The position numbers and the translations under genes were made by a program. 64,000 nucleotides of DNA, taken from the NCBI RefSeq assembly GCF_008704795.1, contig NZ_CP023690.1, positions 9,062,501 to 9,126,500 on the forward strand, read 5' to 3'. Shown piece by piece: positions 1 through 7,540 of this stretch. How positions within the stretch are numbered: position 1 is the first letter of the stretch; the number at the start of each line of letters is the position of its first letter. This DNA comes from Streptomyces spectabilis (GTDB taxonomy: Bacteria; Actinomycetota; Actinomycetes; Streptomycetales; Streptomycetaceae). The notes beneath the pieces were generated by a model, which saw nothing but the letters and a program-made list of their open reading frames with translations, was not told the origin of the DNA and ran no database searches.

Positions 1-459
1 GGCCTCCTTGAGCTCGGCGACCTGCTTGGCGGAGCTCGCGGTGAAGACGGTGTCAGGCCCCAACTCGGGCACGAGGTAGTGATAGTTGGTGTCGAACCAC
101 TTGGTCATCTCCAGCGGCGCGACGTCCTGGGTGCCGCGCGCCATGGCGAAGTAGCCGTCGAGGGCGTCGGCCGCGACGGCGGCCCGGTGGCGCGCGGGGA
201 TCGCGCCGACCATCACGCTGGTGTCGAGAACGTGGTCGTAGTACGAGAAGTCGCCGGTCGGGATCTCGTGGACGCCGGCGTCGGCGAGCTGCCGCCAGTT
301 GGCGGCGCGCAGCTCGGTGGCGGTGGCACGGAGGGCGTCGGCGGTGACGCGGCCCTTCCAGTAGCCCTCGATCGCCTTCTTCAGCTCTCGGTTGGCGCCC
401 TGACGGGGGTAGCCGTACACGGTGGCCCGTGCTGCCGCGGCTGCGGACTTGCTGGTCAC
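1..459 (-). CDS. metE: Cobalamin-independent methionine synthase, N-terminal part (cut by window edge)
   Basis: MetE transfers the methyl group of 5-methyltetrahydropteroyl-triglutamate to homocysteine, the last step of methionine synthesis, in the cytoplasm. Only the first 153 codons are present. The start of the N-terminal barrel is recognisable, with GYPRQGANRELKKAIEGYW near residues 15-33 and the stretch IPTGDFSYYDHVLD typical of MetE. I place the start at a GTG (459) preceded by AGGAG at 466-470. The long leader between this start and the upstream gene carries a cobalamin riboswitch, which fits a B12-independent enzyme that is switched off when B12 is available. The remaining roughly 600 codons lie outside the window. 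Confidence 0.95.
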   Translation of the reverse strand, partial: MTSKSAAAAARATVYGYPRQGANRELKKAIEGYWKGRVTADALRATATELRAANWRQLADAGVHEIPTGDFSYYDHVLDTSVMVGAIPARHRAAVAADALDGYFAMARGTQDVAPLEMTKWFDTNYHYLVPELGPDTVFTASSAKQVAELKEA

Positions 460-629
460 GTGGATCTCCTTCGCGAGATGAATCCATGACGTCCCGGCGA
501 GGGGACGAGAGCGCGAAGGGATGACGAACCGGACGGAGCCGACCTCGCGCGGCACAGCGCGGTCGTCCGTCTGGTGTGTACGCCGACCCGCCCTCGAGGT
601 CACCGGGATTTCCGCGCGCGGAGTGGTCC

Positions 630-850
630 GCGCACGGGCAGTTGGCAGGTCTTCGGACTCGCGGGCACGTCCTCATGGAGGACACCTACTAGCCGTCGCT
701 TCCCAGGCCCGGTCGGGCCCAGTGCGTGTGACGGCGGTCGTTCCCGCTCACCGCTGCGGGGCAGTCCCGGATTCTCACCGGGTTCCCTCTTACGACGCTC
801 CCACCTGGCGGGTGGGGCGAACCAGCTGCTGCGGACACCCTACGGGGTGA
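630..850 (-). ncRNA. Cobalamin (B12) riboswitch in the metE leader
   Basis: Read on the minus strand, 750-780 contains the diagnostic core CGGTGAGAATCCGGGACTG followed by CCCCGCAGCGGTGAGCGGG. The 3' end, near 636-665, reads GAGTCCGAAGACCTGCC, the usual closing part of the cobalamin element. The element lies 170 nt or more upstream of the metE start. It most likely blocks expression of metE when adenosylcobalamin binds. Exact ends are approximate. Confidence 0.93.
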
Positions 851-898
851 TGCCCCCGCAGAACAGTGCCGTCCAGGATCCGGAAGGCCCTGCTCGCA

Positions 899-935
899 CG
901 CGTACGGCCCGCCGGTCGTCGGCGGGCCGTACGCG
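899..935 (-). terminator. Strong hairpin between the small secreted gene and metE
   Basis: Arms 899-914 and 920-935 form a perfect 16-bp GC-rich stem with a 5-nt loop. It lies just after the stop of the small secreted protein and upstream of the metE promoter/riboswitch, as expected for an intrinsic-type terminator. No T-run follows, which is usual in Streptomyces. Confidence 0.75.
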
Positions 936-952
936 GTGGCCGGAGCAGCCGC

Positions 953-1165
953 TCAGAAGAGAATCGGCAGGCCGAGGTTGTTGATCAGCGGGCCCTCGAT
1001 GGAGATGCCCTCGGTGATCAGCGACTCGGGCGCGGGGAGCAGCGGGGACGGGTTCGCCGGGGCGTGCCGGGCCGTCGGGGCGGGGCCGGCGGCCGCCGCG
1101 GTGACGGTGGAGATGCCGGTCAGGGCCAGGCCGAGGAGGAGGGCTGCGGTCAGGCGTCGGCGCAT
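953..1165 (-). CDS. Small secreted peptide, unknown function
   Basis: This is a 70-residue product. Residues 1-26 form a clear Sec signal peptide (MRRRLTAALLLGLALTGIST, then VTAAAAGPA with an AXA cleavage motif). The mature peptide is only about 45 residues. It is rich in Pro and Ala at first and ends with the hydrophobic stretch ISIEGPLINNLGLPILF. It has no cysteine and no transmembrane helix after the signal. I start it at ATG 1165; the weak GAG-like RBS is 5-9 nt upstream. It lies downstream of the ABC exporter genes on the same strand and ends at a strong terminator. I do not recognise the family. The aliphatic C-terminus is loosely reminiscent of surface-active or amyloid-forming peptides, but that is only an impression. 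Confidence 0.6.
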   Translation of the reverse strand: MRRRLTAALLLGLALTGISTVTAAAAGPAPTARHAPANPSPLLPAPESLITEGISIEGPLINNLGLPILF

Positions 1166-1287
1166 GAGGTCTCTTTCTGCTGGCGGAGGGCTCCGCCCGG
1201 GCGCGGGTGGAGCGCCGACATGGCTGCCCAAGTCGAGGCGCGTGGATGCGTCCTGTCCCTCGTACGAGGGGTGGAGCGGCGGCCCGG

Positions 1288-2169
1288 CTAGCCGATGCGA
1301 CGCAGGGCCCTCTCGCGGCGCTCCGCCACGCTCGACCCGGACTCGCGGCGCGCCATGCGCCGCAGCACGACCGGGGCCACGAGCAGTCCGAGCACCGCCC
1401 ACGCCCCGAGGACCCCGGCGGTCTCCCAGTGCCGCCAGGAGTCGCCGATCTCCACCTCGGCGGCCGTGCCGGGCAGCAGCGCCGAGCGCATGCCGAGGCC
1501 GAGCCAGTAGACGGGCGTGACCTGGGCGACGGCCTGGAGCCAGCCGGGCAGGGCGGTGACGGGGTAGAAGATGCCGGAGATCGCGATCATGCCCATGACC
1601 GGCAGTTGGATCAGGCCCTGGCTGCGGGCGCTCGGGAACAGCGAGCCGAGGACCGCGCCGATCGGCAGGGTCGCCACCAGGCCGAGTACGAGCACCCAGG
1701 CGAGCGTCAGCCAGGCGCCCGGACGGGCCGCGGCGAGCCCGTCGATCAGGAACATGGCGGGCACCAGCAGGATCGCGAGATCGGCGACCAGGCCGCCCGC
1801 CACCGCGATGACCTTGCCGGTCAGATAGCTCCGCATGCCGTTCGGCGTGGCCCTGGCGCGCAGCAGCGTGCCGTCCTCGCGCTCGGCGGTGAGGATCTGG
1901 CTCATGCTGACCATGCCCATGGCCGCGTTCATGCCGAGGATGCCGGGCAGCGCCAGGGTGCCGAGGGCGAGGCCGCTCGACCCGAACTCCCGCTCCCGCA
2001 GGAAGAACAGGGTGATCAGCATCAGGACCGGCCACAGCAGATGGGACACCAGGTCGCCGCCGTTGGTGAAGGACTGCCGCAGCTCGATGGCGCCGCGGCC
2101 GCATCCGGCCCGCAGTGCCGTGCCGGTCGCACGTGCCGGGCGTGCCGCGCGGGAGGGAGGAGCGCTCAT
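1288..2169 (-). CDS. ABC-2 type export permease
   Basis: This is a 293-residue membrane protein of the ABC-2 family, the translocating half of an exporter whose ATPase is encoded immediately upstream. Hydrophobic segments are seen around residues 45-65, 75-100, 125-150, 160-185, 195-215 and 250-270. The mid-region LTAEREDGTLLRARATPNG is the cytoplasmic loop typical of daunorubicin-type (DrrB-like) permeases. The start ATG (2169) overlaps the ATPase stop by ATGA, so the two are translationally coupled. A longer reading frame upstream is only the shadow of the ATPase. The substrate cannot be told from sequence; drug or lipid-linked export is usual for this class. Confidence 0.9.
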   Translation of the reverse strand: MSAPPSRAARPARATGTALRAGCGRGAIELRQSFTNGGDLVSHLLWPVLMLITLFFLREREFGSSGLALGTLALPGILGMNAAMGMVSMSQILTAEREDGTLLRARATPNGMRSYLTGKVIAVAGGLVADLAILLVPAMFLIDGLAAARPGAWLTLAWVLVLGLVATLPIGAVLGSLFPSARSQGLIQLPVMGMIAISGIFYPVTALPGWLQAVAQVTPVYWLGLGMRSALLPGTAAEVEIGDSWRHWETAGVLGAWAVLGLLVAPVVLRRMARRESGSSVAERRERALRRIG

Positions 2170-3065
2170 CGGACCGTGGCCTCCTGCCGCCGCACCAGCG
2201 CTATGTACGTGTCCTCCAAGGACGCCCGGCGCACTTCCAGTTCGCCGATCGCCTCGCCGTGTTCGTGGAACAACGTCCGTACGAACGCCGTCGATTCGGC
2301 GGTGGTCCGCGTGAACCGCCGCCCGGCGCGGGTCCAGCGGACCTCGTCCTCGCCCACGATGCGGCGCGCGAGCTCGTCGGCGGTGCCGTCCGCGACGATC
2401 CGGCCGCCCGCCAGGATCAGGATGCGGTCGGCGAGCTTGTCCGCCTCGGCGAGGTCGTGCGTGGTGAGCAGGACGGTGGTGCGCCGCTCGGCGGCGAGGC
2501 GCCGGACCAGGCCGTGGAACGCGTGGCGTGCCTGGGGGTCGAGCCCGGCCGTGGGCTCGTCGAGGAAGAGCAGTTCGGGGCGGCCGACCAGGCCGATGGC
2601 CACGTCGAGGCGGCGCCGCTGGCCGCCGGACAGCGTCTTCGCCTTGTGCTCCGCCTGCTCGGTCAGGCCGACGGCCGCGAGGAGTTCCGCGGTGTTCCAG
2701 GGGCGGGGGATGTCCGCCGTGGCGTACGGGGCGTAGTGTGCGCCGAGGTGCGTGAGCAGCTCGCGCACGCGCCACTTGCCGTGGTCGCGCCACGACTGCA
2801 GGACGATGCCGAGGCGGGCCCGCCACCGGTCGTCGCCGTGCGCGGGATCCAGCCCGAGCACCTGGACCCGGCCCGCCGAGCGGGCCCGGAAGCCTTCCAG
2901 GATCTCGATCGTGGTCGTCTTGCCCGCGCCGTTCGGCCCGAGCAGGGCGAGCACTTCGCCGTGCCGGGCGCGGAAGGTCACCTCGCGCAGCACATCGGTC
3001 GTGCCGTAGCGCATGCGGAGCCCGTCGACATCGAGCACGATGTCGGCTTCGCTGGAATTCGTCAT
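2166..3065 (-). CDS. ABC transporter ATP-binding protein (DrrA-like)
   Basis: This is a 299-residue ATPase that energises the ABC-2 permease encoded next to it. Visible motifs are Walker A GPNGAGKTT (about 43-51), signature LSGGQRRR (about 145), Walker B LLFLDEPTAGLD and the switch histidine in TTHDLAEADKLADR. A C-terminal extension of about 80 residues follows the core, as in DrrA-type exporters. It starts at ATG 3065 and is the first gene of the minus-strand operon. The divergent regulator gene begins about 250 bp away, and TTGCA-containing repeats lie in between. Confidence 0.93.
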   Translation of the reverse strand: MTNSSEADIVLDVDGLRMRYGTTDVLREVTFRARHGEVLALLGPNGAGKTTTIEILEGFRARSAGRVQVLGLDPAHGDDRWRARLGIVLQSWRDHGKWRVRELLTHLGAHYAPYATADIPRPWNTAELLAAVGLTEQAEHKAKTLSGGQRRRLDVAIGLVGRPELLFLDEPTAGLDPQARHAFHGLVRRLAAERRTTVLLTTHDLAEADKLADRILILAGGRIVADGTADELARRIVGEDEVRWTRAGRRFTRTTAESTAFVRTLFHEHGEAIGELEVRRASLEDTYIALVRRQEATVR

Positions 3066-3178
3066 CAGTCCACCGTGGCCTTGAGGAAGTTCGGAGACCT
3101 CGAAAGCTACGTTGCGTTTACGAAGTCATCAACGAAAACAGCGGGTGTATGGGCAAGTGGAGGCGGCCTTAAGGGAAT

Positions 3179-3233
3179 TCATTGCAACCGACATGGGTGT
3201 GAATGCAATCTTCGTGATCAACCGTTGCAATGA
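3179..3233. promoter_or_regulatory. Putative operator: TTGCA repeats between ABC exporter and divergent regulator
   Basis: TCATTGCAAC (3179-3188) and GTTGCAATGA (3224-3233) form a perfect 10-bp inverted repeat whose centres are 45 bp apart. A third related half-site, GAATGCAATC, lies between them at 3201-3210. The region is clearly less GC-rich than its flanks and lies in the divergent intergenic gap. Binding by the neighbouring HTH regulator is inferred. Confidence 0.6.
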
Positions 3234-3318
3234 GCTGAAGGTCAACGCATACTGGCCGGGCCGGTGGCGCAGAACGCGGGCCGGTGGTGAGCGATCGCAA
3301 GTGGAAGGCGGGGGCGCG

Positions 3319-4251
3319 GTGCCAGGAGGCAGGCTGACCCACGAGGACCGGCGACAGGTGGCGCACGGACTCGCCGACGGGCTCGGCTATGCCGAGATCG
3401 CCCGGCGGCTCGGCAGACCGACGTCGACCATCAGCAGGGAAGTGGCCCGCAACGGCGGGCCCGGCCGCTACCGCGCCGAACACGCCCAGCACGCCACCGC
3501 GCGCCGCGCCCGCAGGACCACGACGACGGCCCCGGCCGCCGCCCCGCCCGACGTCGGGCACGGGCGCGACGCCGGGGTGGTGCGCGACTTCGTGGCCCAG
3601 TTCGCGGAGCTGATGACGCACACCGGCGTGCCGCGCATGCCCGCCCGGGTGCTCGCCAGCCTCGTCACCACCGACTCGGGCACCCTGACCGCCGCCGATC
3701 TGGTGGCGCTGTTGCGGGTCAGCCCCGCCTCGATCTCCAAGGCCGTCGGCTATCTCGAACGCCTGGAGCTGGTACGGCGCGAGCGCGTGCCCGCCGGGCG
3801 GCGCGAGCGGTACGTCATCGACGACGACATGTGGCTGCGGACCTGGCTGGCGAGTGCCCGCGCCCACGCGATGATGGCCGACACCGCGGAGGCGGGCGTC
3901 GAGGTCCTCGGCGCCGCGACCCCCGCGGGCGCCCGCCTCGACCACATGTGGCGCTTCTTCACCAGCCTCAGCGACGACATGGCCGGAGGCTCCACGGCGG
4001 CCGCGTTCGCCGACGCCCTCACCGTGCTCGCCGCCCTCGTCCACGCCGGAGTACCGCTCGACAGCGGGCGGTTGGCGACGGCGCTCGGCTGGCCGCGGGA
4101 GCGCGTCGCGACCGCCCTGCACGACGCCGGGCGACACCCGGACGTCGCCGACCCGCTGGCCCTGCACCACGGCCCGGACGGCATGTACACCGTCATCGCC
4201 CGGACCGAACGGCTCACCCCGGAACAGCGCGCGGCGCTCGCCCGTACATGA
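3319..4251 (+). CDS. GbsR/MarR-like transcriptional regulator with an extra N-terminal HTH
   Basis: This DNA-binding protein of about 310 residues probably controls the divergent ABC exporter. It has two parts. The N-terminal helix-turn-helix (about residues 1-45, EIARRLGRPTSTISREVARN) is of the type seen in IS30-like transposases. A MarR/GbsR-type winged helix follows (about residues 100-165, LRVSPASISKAVGYLERLEL then RRERVPAGRRERY). I chose GTG 3319 because GGCGGG precedes it by a suitable distance and the protein then begins PGGRLTHEDRRQ; GTG 3301 is an alternative. In streptomycetes such two-HTH proteins often sit beside a daunorubicin-type ABC transporter, as here. The ligand is unknown. 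Confidence 0.85.
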   Translation: MPGGRLTHEDRRQVAHGLADGLGYAEIARRLGRPTSTISREVARNGGPGRYRAEHAQHATARRARRTTTTAPAAAPPDVGHGRDAGVVRDFVAQFAELMTHTGVPRMPARVLASLVTTDSGTLTAADLVALLRVSPASISKAVGYLERLELVRRERVPAGRRERYVIDDDMWLRTWLASARAHAMMADTAEAGVEVLGAATPAGARLDHMWRFFTSLSDDMAGGSTAAAFADALTVLAALVHAGVPLDSGRLATALGWPRERVATALHDAGRHPDVADPLALHHGPDGMYTVIARTERLTPEQRAALART

Positions 4252-4408
4252 GCGAACCGCCTCGCGGGGTGCGACATGGGGGCGCCTCGGCCGCGTGGAG
4301 CCGACTTGCACGAACAGGCCGCCGTTCACCGTCCGCTCGACCTCGGGCGTGGGCGACCCGCGTTGAGCTTCGCGTACCCGGTGCGCGCGCGGTCGGAACG
4401 ACGTCAGC

Positions 4409-4434
4409 AGTTGTGTGCGCCTGGTATTGCACAC
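4409..4434. promoter_or_regulatory. Palindromic operator/promoter of the epimerase gene
   Basis: TTGTGTGC (4409-4416) and GCACACAA (4427-4434) are perfect 8-bp inverted arms with a 10-bp spacer. They are followed by the AT-rich stretch TTATATAC, which can serve as a -10 element about 35 bp before the epimerase start. The only AT-rich DNA for several hundred bases is here. The regulator is not identified. Confidence 0.6.
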
Positions 4435-4474
4435 AATTATATACGGCGTCTGCAAGTAATCTTGGAGGTCGAGC

Positions 4475-5398
4475 ATGCGCATCTTCGTCACCGGAGCCAC
4501 CGGCTTCATCGGCGGGTCCCTCGCCACCCGGCTGAGCGGGGCGGGCCACGACGTGAGTGGCCTGGCCCGTACGGAGGGCAAGGCGCGGGCCCTGCGGGAG
4601 CGCGGCATCACCCCGGTCCTGGGCGACCTCGACGACGCGGCGGTCCTCGGCGCCGCCGCGCGCGACGCGGACGCCGTGATCAACGCGGCGGACAGCGACC
4701 ACCGGCCCGCCGTCGAAGCCCTCGTGGCCGCCCTTGCGGGCACGGACAAGCCCCTGCTGCACACCAGCGGCTCCAGCATCGTGGCCGACGACGCGCGCGG
4801 CGAGGTGTCGGAGCGCGTCTTCACCGAGGCCGACATCGCGCCCGGCACCGCGTGGCGGGCCGAGCCGGACAAGGCGCCGCGCGTCGACCTCGACCGGTTC
4901 GTCCTCGCCGCGGCCGAGCGCGGCATCCGGTCCGTGGTGCTGTGCAACACCCTGATCTACGGCCACGGGTACGGCCTGTCGCGCGACAGCGTGCAGCTGC
5001 CCCGGCTCACCCGCCAGGCCGAGGTTAGCGGCGTGGCCCGGCACATCGGCCCGGGGCGCAACATCTGGTCGAACGTCCACATCGACGACGTGGCCGACCT
5101 GTACGAGCTCGCCCTGGCGTCGGCGCCCGCCGGAGCCTTCTACTTCGTGGAGAACGGCGAGGCCTCGTTCGGCGAGATGACCCAGGCCATCGCCGACACC
5201 CTGGAGTGCGGCACCGCGCAGCCGTGGGACATCGAGGCGGCCATCGAGGAGTGGGGCTACGAACCGGCCGTGTACGCCCTCGGGTCCAACAGCCGGGTGC
5301 GCGGCGGACGGGCCCGCGCCGAACTGGGCTGGTCGCCGCGGTACGACTCGGCCGTCGAGTGGATCCGCAAGCGGCTGACGTCGGCCGAGAGCGGCTGA
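4475..5398 (+). CDS. NAD-dependent epimerase/dehydratase family (extended SDR) protein
   Basis: This is a 307-residue short-chain dehydrogenase of the extended/atypical type. The Rossmann motif GATGFIG (residues 7-13) binds NAD(P). HTSGSSIV near residue 94 carries the serine of the catalytic set. A canonical YxxxK is not obvious, and WRAEPDKAPR lies near its place, so catalysis may differ from classical epimerases. NVHIDDVADLY (about 200) is the usual substrate-domain motif. The start ATG 4475 has GGAGG at 4464-4468. The gene stands alone behind a palindromic promoter, which suggests dedicated repression and inducible expression. The substrate is unknown. Confidence 0.88.
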   Translation: MRIFVTGATGFIGGSLATRLSGAGHDVSGLARTEGKARALRERGITPVLGDLDDAAVLGAAARDADAVINAADSDHRPAVEALVAALAGTDKPLLHTSGSSIVADDARGEVSERVFTEADIAPGTAWRAEPDKAPRVDLDRFVLAAAERGIRSVVLCNTLIYGHGYGLSRDSVQLPRLTRQAEVSGVARHIGPGRNIWSNVHIDDVADLYELALASAPAGAFYFVENGEASFGEMTQAIADTLECGTAQPWDIEAAIEEWGYEPAVYALGSNSRVRGGRARAELGWSPRYDSAVEWIRKRLTSAESG

Positions 5399-5453
5399 CG
5401 GACCGGGGCCTGGACCGGGCTCGGGGCGGGCACGTCCGCACGCCGAGCCCGTG

Positions 5454-6032
5454 TCAGGCCGTCCAGCCGCTCCACTCGGGACCCGTGCGCCGCCACTCCC
5501 GCTCCCAGGCGGCCAGGCGCTGCCGATCGAGGACGCGGCCCACCGCGTGCCGCGCCAGGAGCGCGGCCAGGGCGGTGGCCGCGGCCGCGGCGAGGGCCGC
5601 GCTCGCCGTCCGCAGGGCCACGTCCTCGGCGCCCGGCGGCGCCCCGGCCACCCGGCCGCGCTCGTCCAGCCACACGGCCGCGTGCTCACCGCGCCGACTG
5701 CCCGCGATGACGCGCGCGTTGCCGGTGCGCTCGGCGCCGTCCGGTTCCGTCCACCGCGCCGGGACGTCGTACAAGGGCACCGCGCCGACCGCGGGGACCG
5801 GCGGGGGCGCGTCCGCGGTGAGCGTCGCGGTCACGCGGTGCCGGGTGGCCGCCGCGGCCCGCGCCGCCCGCTCGGCGTCCGCGTGCACGGCGAACCCGGC
5901 GGCGGCCCCGGCCGCCGGAACGCCCAGGAACAGGACGACGCCCACCACGAGCACCGTCCACGCCTCGACCACGTCCGAGCGGCGGCGCAGCGGACCGCGT
6001 CGCCAGCGCCACCACAGAACCCGAGAGCGCAT
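5454..6032 (-). CDS. Rv1733c-like membrane protein
   Basis: This 192-residue protein has two transmembrane helices (about residues 24-46, VEAWTVLVVGVVLFLGVPAAGA, and 145-170) that frame an extracytoplasmic domain containing VIAGSRRGEHAAVWLDERG. This layout matches the mycobacterial Rv1733c family, whose founding member belongs to the DosR dormancy regulon. The start ATG 6032 has GGAGG 8 nt upstream. Arg/Trp-rich residues precede the first helix. It is divergent from the universal stress gene, with which it may share regulatory DNA. The biochemical role is unknown. Confidence 0.8.
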   Translation of the reverse strand: MRSRVLWWRWRRGPLRRRSDVVEAWTVLVVGVVLFLGVPAAGAAAGFAVHADAERAARAAAATRHRVTATLTADAPPPVPAVGAVPLYDVPARWTEPDGAERTGNARVIAGSRRGEHAAVWLDERGRVAGAPPGAEDVALRTASAALAAAAATALAALLARHAVGRVLDRQRLAAWEREWRRTGPEWSGWTA

Positions 6033-6419
6033 CGCGTCAACCTCCGCACCACGCAAGGGGTCCGCGTCTTCGAGCGTAGCGGCCCCGGCCGCTGCGAGCA
6101 GCAGGTCGGACGCCCCTCCGCGGGGTCCGGGAGGGCAACGGGACACCGGGCCCCGCCGCCACGTGTCACCCGGACCGCGCGGCCCTGTGCCGCGCGGCCC
6201 CGTGGACGGGCGGGTCTCGGCCACAGGGCCGAACGGCCTCCACGTACAGGCCTGTTCGCCACTCGCGCGCGCGTCGTCGCGGTGTCAGCGTCATCCGGGA
6301 AGGCCCTGACGCCTCCCGGACGTGACCCCGAGGAAGCCCCGGGGGACTGCGCCGCGGCCTTCTCCGAAGAGTCCGAAGTATCCGAAGAGTTCGCGACTGG
6401 ACGAGAGGGGCGATGGCCC
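6033..6419. promoter_or_regulatory. Divergent promoter region with nested inverted repeats
   Basis: This is the gap between the Rv1733c-like gene and the universal stress gene. It contains GGCCCTGTG (6181-6189) matched by CACAGGGCC (6222-6230). Immediately after comes CGAACGGCCT (6230-6239) matched by AGGCCTGTTCG (6248-6258). These could be operator or RNA structures. No gene is supported here. Confidence 0.4.
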
Positions 6420-7289
6420 GTGGAGCATCCGTTGATCGTGGGCGTGGACGGCTCCGAGCCGAGCCTGCGGGCGCTGGACTGGGCGGTCGACGAGGCCGAC
6501 CGCCAGGCGGTGCCGCTGCGGATCGTGCACGCGTCGAGCTGGGAGTGGTACGAGGGACGCGAGCCCTCCTTCGGCATCAACCGCGCCTTGGTGCGGGCGC
6601 AGGCGGACCGCGTCGTCGCGGACGCGACCGAGCGCGCCCACTGCCGCAGCTCCTCGGTCAAGGTCACCAGCCAGACGCTCGACGAGGACCCGGCGGCCGC
6701 GCTGATACGCGAGAGCCGCCAGGCGAGCGGGGTCCTCGTCGGCAGCAGGGGCCGGGGGAAACTCGCGGGCCTGCTGCTCGGCTCGGTCAGCCTGTCCGTG
6801 GCGGCGCACGCGCAGTGCCCGGTCGTCGTGGTGCGCGGCGAGGCGGCGAACCTCGGCGGGAGCCACCGGCGGGTCGTCGTCGGCATCGACGAGGCGGCGG
6901 ACGCGCGGCCCGCGCTCGACTTCGCCGTCCGCTGCGCGCAGCGGCGCGGCGCCACCCTCGACGTCGTGCACGCCTGGCGCTGCCCCGCGCACGAGGCACC
7001 GGAGCGGCCGCGCGCGGCCGACGCTGCGGACACCCATCAGGAGCGCGCCGAGCGCGCGGCCGAGGAGGCACTGGGCGGCCTGGCCCGCACCCACAGCGCC
7101 GTCCCCGTGCACCGCAGGGTCGTCGAGGGCAGCCCGCGGGCCGCCCTGCTCGACGCCGCGGCCACCGCCGATCTGCTCGTCGTCGGCGCCCGCCGCCGCG
7201 CCGGCCAGGTGGGCATGCAGCTCGGCTCGGTGAACCACGCGGTGCTGCACCACGCGGCCTGTCCGGTGGCCGTGGTGCCGCACGCATGA
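6420..7289 (+). CDS. Universal stress protein, two tandem Usp domains
   Basis: This is a 289-residue cytoplasmic protein with two UspA folds (about residues 3-140 and 152-287). The first domain begins PLIVGVDGSEPS and has a complete ATP-binding signature G-2x-G-9x-GS in GSRGRGKLAGLLLGS. The second begins RRVVVGIDEAADA and keeps GARRRAGQVGMQLGS, but an Arg replaces the second glycine, so ATP binding may be weakened there. I chose GTG 6420 (GAGAGGGG upstream) because homology begins at once after it; an upstream in-frame extension is low in similarity. Neighbours are a phosphoketolase and a second Usp, a set often induced under low oxygen or stationary phase in actinobacteria. Confidence 0.9.
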   Translation: MEHPLIVGVDGSEPSLRALDWAVDEADRQAVPLRIVHASSWEWYEGREPSFGINRALVRAQADRVVADATERAHCRSSSVKVTSQTLDEDPAAALIRESRQASGVLVGSRGRGKLAGLLLGSVSLSVAAHAQCPVVVVRGEAANLGGSHRRVVVGIDEAADARPALDFAVRCAQRRGATLDVVHAWRCPAHEAPERPRAADAADTHQERAERAAEEALGGLARTHSAVPVHRRVVEGSPRAALLDAAATADLLVVGARRRAGQVGMQLGSVNHAVLHHAACPVAVVPHA

Positions 7290-7316
7290 CCGAGCGTCGC
7301 ACACCCGAGTGACTGC

Positions 7317-7350
7317 GGTGCGGCCCTCTCGGGAGGGGGGAGGACCGCAC
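7317..7350 (+). terminator. Hairpin after the first universal stress gene
   Basis: GTGCGG at the left pairs with CCGCAC at the right. Inside it a CCCTC/GAGGG-type inner stem can form, all within 30-60 nt after the stop codon. It probably terminates the stress-gene transcript before xfp. Confidence 0.5.
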
Positions 7351-7540
7351 CCCGCCGGGCCCCCGCCCGCCCCCGACCTCCTCCCCAGCACCCCCCGACC
7401 GGGCCGCCCCCAAGTGGGGAACGCCCCCGGCGCGGGGCAGGCCGTCCGGCGTGGGTGACTCACCCGGCCTGAACCGCACCCGCCGTGGAACCCGGCCACC
7501 CCGCCCCCCTCGGAAACCCCCGACGGAATCGAGGCTTCCC

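Noticed and set aside
521..984. Open frames across the metE leader
   Set aside because: They cover the cobalamin riboswitch and the terminator and encode Arg/Gly-rich non-conserved sequence.
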